A DNA stretch of 64,000 nucleotides from Limnanthes douglasii subsp. nivea (lineage: Eukaryota > Streptophyta > Magnoliopsida > Brassicales > Limnanthaceae). The stretch is taken from positions 155,373,195-155,437,194 of the forward strand of contig JAUPFV010000005.1 of assembly GCA_036936605.1 (NCBI GenBank). The letters are read 5' to 3'. This document shows, in pieces, positions 49,506 through 58,850 of this stretch. The translations under genes and the position numbers were made by a program. Within the stretch, counting starts at the first letter, position 1, and every line of letters starts with the position of its first letter. The notes beneath the pieces are model-generated. The model did not search any database and was not told the DNA's origin. It was given only the letters and a program-made list of their open reading frames with translations.

Positions 49506-50840
49506 TATTAGAGTATGATTTGTTACGAATGTCCTTAAAATGTAAGGATTTAACGATCCTCTGATCAGGTTTCTTTATTTTTTATTAGCTTTTAACTTTT
49601 TTAGAAGAATTTCTTTAAACACAGGTGAAGATATTTTCACAATTTGATCCTCAGGGGTACTACAATCAGAATCACGGAGGACCGCATCATTTGATTTGTT
49701 AAATTCAGAAGAATCCCTTCGATAGCATCCCTGATCAAGATTCTTGATAGCGTCAATAATCTCTATCTCTTCATGTTGTTGAAAACAGTCTACATCCTTA
49801 TCACGATCTTGAGTGTTTTGACCTTCTTTAGAAGATAAGACCTCCTTTGTTGGGCTTGCTGAGATATCATTGTTTGAGCAAGCACAGAATTGACCTGAGG
49901 GATAATAATGGATTGCAATTTCCTCATAACAACTTGACGAGAAGGTTGAACACAATCATCCTTAGGAATTTGAGAGCTTGAATCACTTGTTTTTCTGGAA
50001 TCCAATTGCCTTTCATCTAAACTATAAGTCTTAGCATCTAAATCTTCTTTATTTACAGTCTTTTTACTTTCCTCAAAGTTATGCCCCAAATGCTTGCATC
50101 TATGACAGTAATACAGAGCATTTTATAACTAATCCCTATCCAACAACCTTCCTGCTCACCAAAATCTATCCACAACTTTCTTTTCAGCAATCTGGACACA
50201 TCAACCTCAATTAAAGTGTAGCAGGCATTCACCAATGCCCTATTATAGTTAGGAACCACAATCTGATGAACCAGCCCGAAAGAATCAGCCATATCCTTGA
50301 TTATATTTCTGTTATACAGAAATTCTGGCAATCTTTCGAATCGCATCCAAAACAGGGTGATAGGACATTCATAATTCTTACTGATTTCAGGACTCCATTT
50401 TATGATACACATAATCTTTCCATCAACTTTCCATAAGCACTTCGACCAAATTCTATCAACGTCCTCCAGCAAACTGAACTCAATAAAAATTTGTCTTGAA
50501 TCAAAAGTAGCATAAGAGAAAGATCCTTTAAATTTAAAAGAATCAAGGAAAGATTGAAACGCCGCTTTTTTGGAATTCCCTGGCTAAACTTAGCAACTAA
50601 AGTCGATCTTGAATCATTCCGAAGAATATTTTTAATTTTGTTTGAATATTGTATCACGTTGTGATCTTCAAAAGTCTTGACACAATCAGGAGAAAAATCT
50701 TTACAAACAATATCATTCTTTAACGCTTCAGAGTATGATTTTGTCTCAATATTCTCCCTATTAACAACAGCAGAAGACTTCATATTCGCAGCATTCAAAG
50801 AAGGAAAATCTTCAGAATTAAACATATTCTTAGGCATCAT
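49490..50840 (-). pseudogene. LINE-B ORF1: DUF4283-type Gag-like protein
   Basis: Starts MMPKNMFNSEDFPSLNA. The core matches LINE-A ORF1: LVAKFSQGIPKK, FIEFSLLEDVDRIW, LFWMRFERLPEFLYN, VNACYTLIEVDVSRLLKRKL. The zinc knuckle reads CHRCKHLGHNFEES, with the last Cys replaced by Ser. Frameshifts lie at about 50580, 50090 and 49790-49955, and a last one near the C-terminus, after which the frame ends about 15 bases past the ORF2 ATG. Expected role: binding and packaging of element RNA. Confidence 0.87.
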
Positions 50841-51098
50841 GAATCAAAGAACCCAGAAAACATTAATCAACGAAAAACAGACTCTGCGAGAACAGAGTAT
50901 ACACTAAAAAACAGAGCAAACCAAATCGGAAGCAATAACAAAGAACACCAAAGGAAGAGAACACCCGGAAAAAGAAGAAGCACAAATGAAAAAGAAACAG
51001 AAGATTAATCAACGAGAAGTTGATTAATTTTTATTTCCCATAGCAGAGAGGAGAACTCTGTTCCTCATCCTTTCTTCATCAGGGTGAAGAAATGGTTC

Positions 51099-51115
51099 AA
51101 CAGAGCTTTTGCTTT
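51099..51115. repeat. Target site duplication of LINE-B, right
   Basis: aacagagcttttgcttt, identical to 44793-44809. Confidence 0.95.
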
Positions 51116-51249
51116 AAAAAACTCCAAATCAACGGGATCTTCAAAGACCACCAACGCCGCTGCGTTGACCACGACGACAACATCGAGATTTTGTTTTAAT
51201 CTTTGGCTACTCTGCTCCAAATTTTCAATTGAAATCGTCTCTCTTTCGA

Positions 51250-51738
51250 TCACACCGCATTTAATGGAGCACTTGAGAACAAAACACAACCTAAGAAAAT
51301 AACTGAAGAAACAATAGTAGGAGACATCTCGTACAAAACAGTACCATAAGCTTTTGTAAATTGTGCTTTGGCAAGCCATTTGTATTCCTCGGCTCGCTTT
51401 GATTCAATAAACTTATTGAACTCTTCTTCCCGGGATTGTAATTTAATGATTTTGATCTCAGAAGTAGCTCTCAGCCGCTCATCTTGCGCAATCATGAACC
51501 GGGATCGACAGTTTTGAAGTATTTTAGCAAACGACAGATTTAATAGGCCACAAATTAGTAAAGGGACTAAACCCGGTAGAGCACCAGTACCAACTACCCC
51601 GAAAAGGACAAAAATCGATAAGAAAAGCTGCAAAGTAAAACTCCAGGCAGAATGAAACCACCAAGGAAATTCTCCCATTCGGTATCCGTCAACGACAATG
51701 TAATTCACGATTTCTCCGGCAATGCAATGCTCCGGTGT
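51250..51738 (-). pseudogene. Captured ABCC transporter fragment
   Basis: On the minus strand, from [20 protein letters not shown] to SAPLNA, this is the first transmembrane domain of a plant ABCC (MRP) exporter: [60 protein letters not shown]. About 160 residues of a roughly 1,450-residue protein are present. Four codons after ATSEI are missing, and LQSW reads LQSR. No nucleotide-binding domain is included. It lies within the Pack-MULE TIRs, so it is a transduplicated piece, not a host gene. The ABCC8/ABCC4-like branch seems closest from memory, but that is uncertain. The adjoining 51760-52022 segment (FEAPSMDEEVPEHKLCGF) could come from another gene. Confidence 0.87.
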
Positions 51739-52304
51739 CTTTGACTAGCCGATGCTGGCTAGAACCATGCCGCATTCTGATTGGAAAGAAACTCCGGTGG
51801 TGTCCTCGAAGAGAAAACAGGGGTACCAAATTTTGGGGTTTCGGTGACATTGGGATGATTGGTGCAAAGAACAGCTGAAAGGAAACCACATAGCTTGTGT
51901 TCAGGTACTTCTTCATCCATAGATGGAGCTTCGAATGACGAAGTGAAGAAGAAAGAGAGACGGGTTTCAAAAATCCAAAAACTAACAGAAAGCGAAACAT
52001 TTCTAGAATACGATTTGAGCAAGAAATTGGTTGGATTTTAAGAGATGAGGAATGTCTCGGTTACTATTTCCAAAACACGGGGCTTTACAAGTTAATAAAA
52101 CATAGACGATGGAGAAAATTAATTATTAGTGTTTGGGTGTTCGATGGGAATTGAAGGAGAGAAAGAGAGAAGGCGATGGCGAAGAAGAAGACGGGTCGAT
52201 GATTTGGGTGCAAGGGTTAAATGGGTCGGGTTATTAGTGTTTGACCGATAAATGAAGAAGTTAGGGCAAAAAGTAAAAAGATAAAGTTAATAAGGTAAAT
52301 AAGG

Positions 52305-52357
52305 TTAAAAAGTAAAAAGTAAAAAGTAAAAAGTAAAAAGTAAAAAGTAAAAAGTAA
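52305..52357. repeat. (AAAAAGT)n microsatellite
   Basis: About seven copies of the 7-mer aaaaagt, inside the inner part of the right TIR of the Pack-MULE. The mirrored left position (about 44290-44310) has only two to three degenerate copies. Confidence 0.9.
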
Positions 52358-52589
52358 ATAAGGTAAATAGTAAAGAGGGGTGTTTTTGGAATAAAAAATG
52401 GAGTGACCTCATATGTAACAAATCTTTGTACATTGGGCTGTCACGTGTCAGCTTCATGTTAATTTTCACGCGCTAGTGGCAAGAATGCAACGATTTTAAA
52501 GTTGAATGATTCGTTTTGGTGACGACTAAAGCTTAGTGGCACGAATGTAACAGGTGTCAAACGCCGGTTACTAACCAGGGTTTTTAGCC
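52340..52589 (-). repeat. Right TIR of the Pack-MULE
   Basis: Reverse complement of 44061-44310, ending tttttagcc at 52589, followed by the target duplication aaatctcttg at 52590-52599. Confidence 0.92.
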
Positions 52590-54731
52590 AAATCTCTTGT
52601 GTAATTTCCACTTATCATCTATGAATTGAACCGTAACTGTCATTTAGCCTATTTTTTGTTTACCAGACCACCACAAATTAGTTGTCAATCCTAGCTTTCT
52701 AATCTTAGATATAATGTTTTTTATTTTTGCCTTTTCCTCAACATAAAAAGTCTCACAATAAGCTTTGAGACGGTGCCTAGTGATCTTTTCGTACCAAGGT
52801 GAGGATTCTTTCAACAACTTGTTCAATATAACTTCCTCAATAATATTGAAAGGATGTTCATGTCCTAAGACAAATTGAGCAACCAATTTTCTAACTTTCA
52901 CGTGGTCATATTGCCAAGTACTGAGACTTGAACCACTTTCACCAAAAGACTTAGAAGTCAACACGCTCTGTGCGCCAGCCGTGGTGGGTTCATTGATTGC
53001 TTTCATTTAACCATATTTAAATAGATGTCTTCTAGCGCTAGAGGTACTTTTCCCCGTCTCGTCAAATACATAAAGTTTACCACACCACTTACAGTTTCTT
53101 TTAGTCTGACCATCATGCATCTTTTTTAGTTCAAATTCTTTCCAAACTATGGATTTCTTAGTCCTACTTCTAGTTTTAGTTGAATTAGATGGGTCATCCA
53201 TAACTACATCGACTAAACTAGCAGCAGTTATTGACCCGTCTGTTTAGGATTCGTTAATATAGTCAACATTGTCAAGACGCTCCCCTAACTTTATCCCATC
53301 CTCATCAGTCTCATCGTTACCAAAACCAAATGAATCAAGATCAACCTCACCCTCATTAACAAAATTCATCACCGGAGAACTCGAAGAGTCTTGAAAATAC
53401 ATTAAATTTGAAATCAATTACTACTAATAATTGCAAAATGATTATTTCAAATCAGTTACTATTAACATATAAGACTGTACATTATTGCGAATGAAGTTCT
53501 TGCGAATGAGGAGATGTCAAAGTTAACTACTTTTTTTACTTAGTTTTAGTTGTGTAAGGCCTGTCAAAATTAAGAGTGTATTTTAATAACAACAGCAAGA
53601 GTAGCTACATCTGTAAAATATAAACAAGTAGTTTTCGTGTGTATGATTTAGTAACAATAGAAATAGTAATAAACATTGAGCTTCACGATGTAAAGTTTAT
53701 AGTTGCTACGTCATACTACTCTTTCGCATGTTTATAGTCATTAAGAACTTCGTACAAGTTTAGCTCAAACTTATTAGATACAAAAAATGAGTTTGTATGA
53801 ACCGAATTTTATATTATTAGTTATTTTATGTATTTTACTGTAAAATTCTACTAGTGGCTAGTTGGATGCTACTGTAAATTTTTTACAAAGCTACATCATG
53901 AACAATAAGAACAAGCTGTATCAATGTTTTAGCTGGAAAAAAAGAAGACACTTTTTACCATTACTATATAGGAATTGTTTCATAGCTAAAGTGATATATT
54001 TAATAAAATAAATGTATATACATAAGGATTGTGATGGTATGTGACAGAAAGAACTCATGTAATAGTATGTGACACCCAAAACCACGGTTTATACATTTTC
54101 CTAGTTTGTCAAATTCTGCTATTGAATCAGAATTCATGCAATACTATGTGTAAGAAGCTAAACTGAATGAGTAATTAAAATGTATTGATAATAAGTGAAA
54201 TAATTTGGCTTAAACTGTCATTATTGTCTTTCTATTCATTTCCTGATTTTCTTTGCACTATACTTTTAAATGATAGGACATTATAGAGCCTGAAAGGACC
54301 ATCAACAAGATTTCTTACAAAATACTACACACTAACACAAATACATTTCATTTACTTCTTTATAATTAATTCTACACAAATACTACACAGGTAATACACA
54401 TGTACTTCTTCATAATTACTTATACACAAATACTACACAGGTACTTTCTAACCGTGGATGTTCATATAAAATTAATATCATTTACTTCTCCATAATTTAA
54501 AAGAAATCTCCAATATTATAATTTATAAATCCAATCCATTTGCCCATAATATTCAAAATGCAGGTAGTGCATCATGTTCGTGTCTTTAGTAGATTTATTC
54601 ATGAATCATAATCTCAAACCCTTCATAGGTTTATGTCAGGGGTGTTAGAGTCGTGTATTAGCTTTTTGTATTCTAGGTTACCACTCGGTCTCGGGCGGTT
54701 TAACGGGTTGGGAGGCCCAATAACAACTCTA

Positions 54732-54739
54732 ATCTTGTA
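54732..54739. repeat. Target site duplication of the hAT, right
   Basis: atcttgta, partner of 41441-41448. Confidence 0.7.
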
Positions 54740-56029
54740 TCGAATGAAAGTGCTATGAAGAGGACTAAATCTATAGCAAAAAACCAAACAAAAGATCAGC
54801 ACATCCAATGTAACCACCAACCACCACTCCCCAAACAAAGCCCATAACCAGCAAAGAAACACAAAGTCGGACATCCCTAACTGAAACTGGGGGTTCAGAG
54901 ATAACTTTAATGTTGGTTGAACCCTAAATGATTATATCATTCAACAAAGGTAGAATCCAACGCCCTCGAACAAGACTTCAGCACCCTCAAAAAACGTTGG
55001 CACGATATTCAAAAGTCATACCAACTCCCGAACAAATAATATGACCAACTTCAACAACAGTTATCTTTTACGTCAGAGACTGGAACGTAAAAGAAAAATC
55101 ATTTCCTACAATGGGTTCGTTTAAAATAATCGTATGCAAGTATGTAGCATTTGCTTCAAAATGAAAAACAAGTAAGTATATGTATCTTATCTGGTCTGGC
55201 TTGTTATATATGTTCTATTTGTTCAATTCTCACATATCTTATACCAATATGTTTGTCATTTTTTGACATATTGAAGAGCTAGAGTTCTCGATAACTCAGT
55301 TACATCCACAATTTGAACGACGAAAACTTAAAAAAAATATTTAATCTACCTTTGTATTCTCCAGAAATATCTGTCCCAGTAACACAAACACCACAAGTCA
55401 ATAAATGAGTCACAACAAAATTATCGGTCATCGAAGAAGTGTCATTGGTACCATACAAATTGGGAGGGGTAACAAATGAATATTTTGTAAATGAGACAGA
55501 TACTACACGAGTGGTATAAGTTCATGAAGATGTAAATGGATTTTAACTATATTAAGATTCAACTTTGATTATATATTGTCATATATATAGGTTTCTAAAG
55601 TCATATATTGTAGGGTTGTAAAATTAATTTTGGATTTCATGTTTTTTATACTAGTATATGTTGGTTTGTTATAGTTGGATCTTGATAAAGATTAAATAAT
55701 TTAGGAGTAAAATCAATTGTACAAAGTATTTTAATTTAATTCTTTTATAGCTAAAGAATAGATTTAATACACAATGTAAAAGTTATGGACTAAGGGTACA
55801 ATTTGTTATAATTTGTAATTGAAATGTTATTTACACCCTTGCCTAAAAATAAGATAATGGATTGGAAATAAAGGTTCTTGATAATTTTTCTTACGAATAA
55901 CTATTGTTGGTTATGTTCTCTCTACTATCACTTTAATGATTCTATCTTTACATAGAAGATTTAATACTTAATATTAGCAACCATAGTGAGAGTTTAGTGA
56001 GGTACATAGATAACAAATCTAAAACCACA
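54740..56029. other. Intergenic, nothing recognised
   Basis: AT-rich, without a supported gene or bounded repeat. Confidence 0.4.
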
Positions 56030-57240
56030 AAATTTACGATGGAAGTTACGATGAAACCAGTAATCAGAACTAATCCCACGGTTTTGATGGAAAATAAAAT
56101 GCTTGAGTCATGTTTTCTTAGAGAAAGAAATCGGGTAGATAGTTAAGAAAAAAACAGTGTGAGCAATATAATGTGAAGGATCAGATGAATCAGTTACTAG
56201 AAAGGATAGTTATTTTTAATGATCAACTTGATCAAATGGAGTAGCAAATTCATTCTGGTAGGCTGAGATCCGAGGTACGACGAGCCAATGAGAAAAATGA
56301 GTTGGAAAATTCGTCTGATGAGTCTTATACTGCTCGTCAAGTTCAAAGTAATCGTAGAAAATCACATTTCCAGTCATACACGGAACATCACTCTTCACGA
56401 AAAGAAAATAAAGATAAATATTGGTATTTTTAAACCAGTAATAGTGAGTTTTATAGTTCGAATTCGAAAGGTGATTCGTTTAAACAATGAATATATTGGC
56501 GTTCTTCAAGAAAAGAAGGAAATAGACATCGAAAATATTGTAAAGAGCATAAACCCAAAAAGGAGGGTAAGTCTAGGAATATAAGGGACAACCCATTTTT
56601 CGAAGGTAACACATCCAACCAATATGTTAATATCACGGACCAAAATCTGTATGCAGTTATGGGAAAAACTGGGGCTAATCAATACATGCAGGGAGTGGAT
56701 TGAATAAATTCTCCCTTATCTTCTGAAATTAGGTCGATACCTCTTCCTAGGCGGTTTGATATTTCAAAGGTGAAAAATTTGATGGAAGACAAGATCCCGA
56801 TGATTATATTGAGGATTTTAAAAATTACATGGTAAATTTCGAAAACAATAATAGGTTGGTATATAAAGAATTCTCACAAACTTGTAAGAGCACCGCTTTA
56901 AAGTGGTATAATAAAACTTCGATGGGATCTATAACCAGTTTTAGGGTCTTTTACACTGCCTTCTGAAGATAATTTGTGGGAAGTAAAGAGATGCGAGCTA
57001 ATGGTGATACTATAATACAATGCAAACAAGCAGTGAGAGAGAAATTAAAAGATTATACGAGACGCTTTGTGTTAATGAAGACATAATTGGAATATTGTGA
57101 AGAGCTTGTTGCAATGACAGCTTTTCGGGGGGGGGGGGGATTACTTATAGGTAATTTAGAAAATGAGACACTATGATAAGAAGTGCATTAAAATTTGAAG
57201 CTTTAATGTCTCAAGTTGAGGAACAAATTAAGGTATAAGG
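56030..57240 (+). pseudogene. Ty3/gypsy gag remnant, plus strand
   Basis: Broken Gag of a plant gypsy element. An N-terminal polar region (56160-56600: LLERIVIFNDQLDQME, RRKSHFQSYTEHHSSRKENK) precedes the retrotrans_gag domain: IPLPRRFDI (56740), KFDG-like and DPDDYIEDFKNYMV (56770-56830), FSQTCKSTALKWYNKTSMGS (56870-56935), SFRVFYTAF, VGSKEMRANGDTI (56970-57010), YTRRFVLMKT, LEYCEELVAMTAF (57085-57125). Frameshifts and stops throughout. A run of 13 G follows MTAF at 57127-57139. No zinc knuckle, protease or RT follows, so the element is truncated or rearranged. Confidence 0.82.
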
Positions 57241-58379
57241 GTCGACAAGAGTTCGAAGTGGGTCAAGTTCCACTCAAAGAAATTTGGTGAAGGATTTCTA
57301 TTTACTCAACTAAAAAGTTCTTACGTGTTCATATGGTTTCAATCTCTTCATATACTACAAAGTCTTATGCATTATCTCATTATCTCCTAACAGTCTCCCG
57401 CACCTAGTTGTGTCCAATTGTGGGTAAGTGATATACCTCTACGTTCTTCATCTTATCTTGGTAGTACTTTTAACGGCCTCGTCCGCTTAACAGTCACCTA
57501 TTAGTAGGTACTCTCGGTTAGCAGTAACTCACACACTCTTCATGGTACAGGTCGAGCTTCTTATTGATGACATCGAGCTGTGTTTTTTTGCCGATACTAC
57601 ACTAGATTCGCTCTCAGATCGAACGTACCTCATCCTTGTCGATGAATATAATCTGGTTGGAGGGTTATGCCTTATAAGGAATCCCCATAGTCTTTTTGAA
57701 TGTGAAATTCTATGATAGTTCGACTTTTGAAAATATTAAAAGTTGACTAGGATGAGGTATTACATACCGTGCTTCTTATTTATTTGCTATATGCCACATA
57801 CATGGTTTACCTTTAATATATTACAGTAGGTGTGCGTTGTTCTGATGTCAATACTTATTTGCCACACGTCGTATATCATGCACCTATGTCTGACAGTTGT
57901 AACTGCTACTTGTGTGTTTTTAACAAAATAACGCTTCATATGTCTAGCCATTTAATTGGTAAACACTTCTACAACTTGCAAGCCCATTATAACATTATGA
58001 GCATTCCCCTTAGGTAGCTCTTGTTATGCTAATTTATAAATTAGTATAAATTATCTTTGGGTTAATTTAATAAACTTTTTCGAATCACCTTTGGAGACGG
58101 AGTTATTCTGTTCTTCTTGTTTCTTTGTTCCAGGCTTTCCCAGTTTTCAGATATAGTAAAAAGGTAAGGGATCGAAATTATTTATTTCCCATTTTACTGC
58201 CTCATTCTATTGATTGGTGAATAATATTGGTTACCGTTATCGCAGTGACCGTAAAATACTCTGAATTCTGATCGGGAAACCCTAAATTCTTTAGTTATGG
58301 GTTTCCAATCTTTTGTTGATAAGTTATCTATTTGACCCCATAAATTCCTCGTAAATGAGCTACGAAGAAGAAATTTGAT
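57241..58379. other. Intergenic, possible retroelement flank
   Basis: No gene. Less AT-rich than its surroundings around 57390-57700, and it could be an LTR or internal region of the gypsy element, but I found no second copy in the window to test that. Confidence 0.35.
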
Positions 58380-58850
58380 ATGGATACCATTCACGGCCTT
58401 CCACCAGATTATAACGTGGAAGATGAAGATTTTTTGAATAATTATTTTGATTGGTACCGTATATTTAGGATAATATACGACCTTAATTCAGTAATAACTA
58501 GGCTTCCTGAGCCGGGTGAACAACCTCACCATGCTCGGGAAGACAAACCATGCTTAACCATGTTTTTTACGATCTTTTTTACTAAGAATTGTGATTGCCT
58601 TATCAGATTTTATCAATGAGTTTATAAATATATTAGGATATGTCTCATGCAACTAACAGCCAACGATTAGTGCTTGATGCTAAGAGTACTTGTTAGCTCT
58701 ATTCGTCACACACAATATGTCTCTTTTTAACTTGAATTTTGGGACTTGATCCTTTGGCTCATTTGATTGGTATGCGCTTGTACTCGTCTCGTTCCTCCCC
58801 TTACGATCATATTTTCATTATTTATTTTGAATTGTCACTTCTCGATGAGT
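58380..58850 (+). pseudogene. Short ORF remnant, possibly gypsy-type TE protein
   Basis: The open stretch starts MDTIHGLPPDYNVEDEDF and contains TRLPEPGEQPHHAREDKPCL and, in a second frame just after, ICLMQLTAN. The order PEPGE ... hydrophobic ... LMQLTAN resembles the start of large asterid-type TE proteins described as putative gypsy-type transposon proteins. Tentative: the match is by memory of pattern only. Confidence 0.3.

Larger units (their letters stand above)
44810..51098 (-). mobile_element. LINE-B, full-length L1-type retrotransposon
   Basis: A 6.29-kb minus-strand LINE with the identical 17-base sequence aacagagcttttgcttt on both sides (44793-44809 and 51099-51115). The 5' end is at 51098; the 3' end is an A run at 44810. 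It carries ORF1, ORF2 and a 3'UTR with a duplicated module. It inserted into the Pack-MULE: the sequence reads smoothly from one side to the other if it is removed. The perfect target duplication and lack of ORF2 frameshifts suggest that it is younger than LINE-A. Confidence 0.95.
44061..52589 (-). mobile_element. Pack-MULE carrying host gene fragments
   Basis: Terminal inverted repeats of about 250 bases (44061-44310 and 52340-52589) start with ggctaaaaaccctggttagt and agree at roughly 90 per cent by eye. A perfect 10-bp duplication, aaatctcttg, flanks them. Without the inserted LINE-B the element is about 2.22 kb and has no transposase. Its interior contains an ABCC-transporter fragment (51250-51738) and two other coding-like pieces, at 51760-52022 and at about 51250 through the LINE junction to 44700, which I cannot name. 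This is the standard Pack-MULE structure: non-autonomous, chimeric, gene-fragment-carrying. The right TIR side has an expanded (aaaaagt)n tract. Confidence 0.92.
42650..53402 (-). pseudogene. hAT transposase, BED finger to hATC, interrupted
   Basis: Start ATG at 53402 (MYFQDSSSSPVMNF), an acidic N-terminus, then a BED zinc finger at 53190-53010 (WKEFEL, CKWCGK, RRHLFKYG). The transposase core follows (52980-52610: DHVKVRKLVAQFVL, WYEKITRHRLKAYC, then FIDDKWKLHKR) and breaks at 52600, where a MULE is inserted. The coding sequence resumes left of the MULE at 44060 with KRFISFCN, a P/HTGEVLA segment, VDNASTNDNS (43943) and CAHILNLLVQDGL. A DUF4413-like part and the hATC dimerisation domain end it near 42650 (LQWWMVNGSKYPVLSIM, STFSAGERVIDPKHAS). 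Stops include TAA after FKYG (53007-53009) and TAA for Glu inside TVASESTF. Similar to RICESLEEPER-type proteins. Dead before or after the insertion cannot be told. Confidence 0.88.
41449..54731 (-). mobile_element. hAT element (about 4.7 kb, split by a MULE)
   Basis: Ends: tatagttgttatc at 41449, and on the right the complement of tagagttgttattg ending at 54731. Inside each end lies a GC-rich subterminal stretch: 41463-41640 with repeated gaccggccc/ggctcagtaagcta phrases, and 54680-54720 with ggtctcgggcgg and gggaggccc. The transposase runs on the minus strand (53402 to about 42650). After subtracting the inserted MULE the element is about 4.74 kb, normal for an autonomous hAT. A roughly 60-base tandem duplication (tacacaaatactacacaggt) lies at about 54345-54450. 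The TIRs are short and imperfect, which limits certainty on exact ends. Confidence 0.75.

Noticed and set aside
51065..51379. A single 104-codon minus-strand gene
   Set aside because: It fuses ABCC frame-shifted sequence, Pack-MULE interior and the LINE-B 5' end across the junction at 51099.
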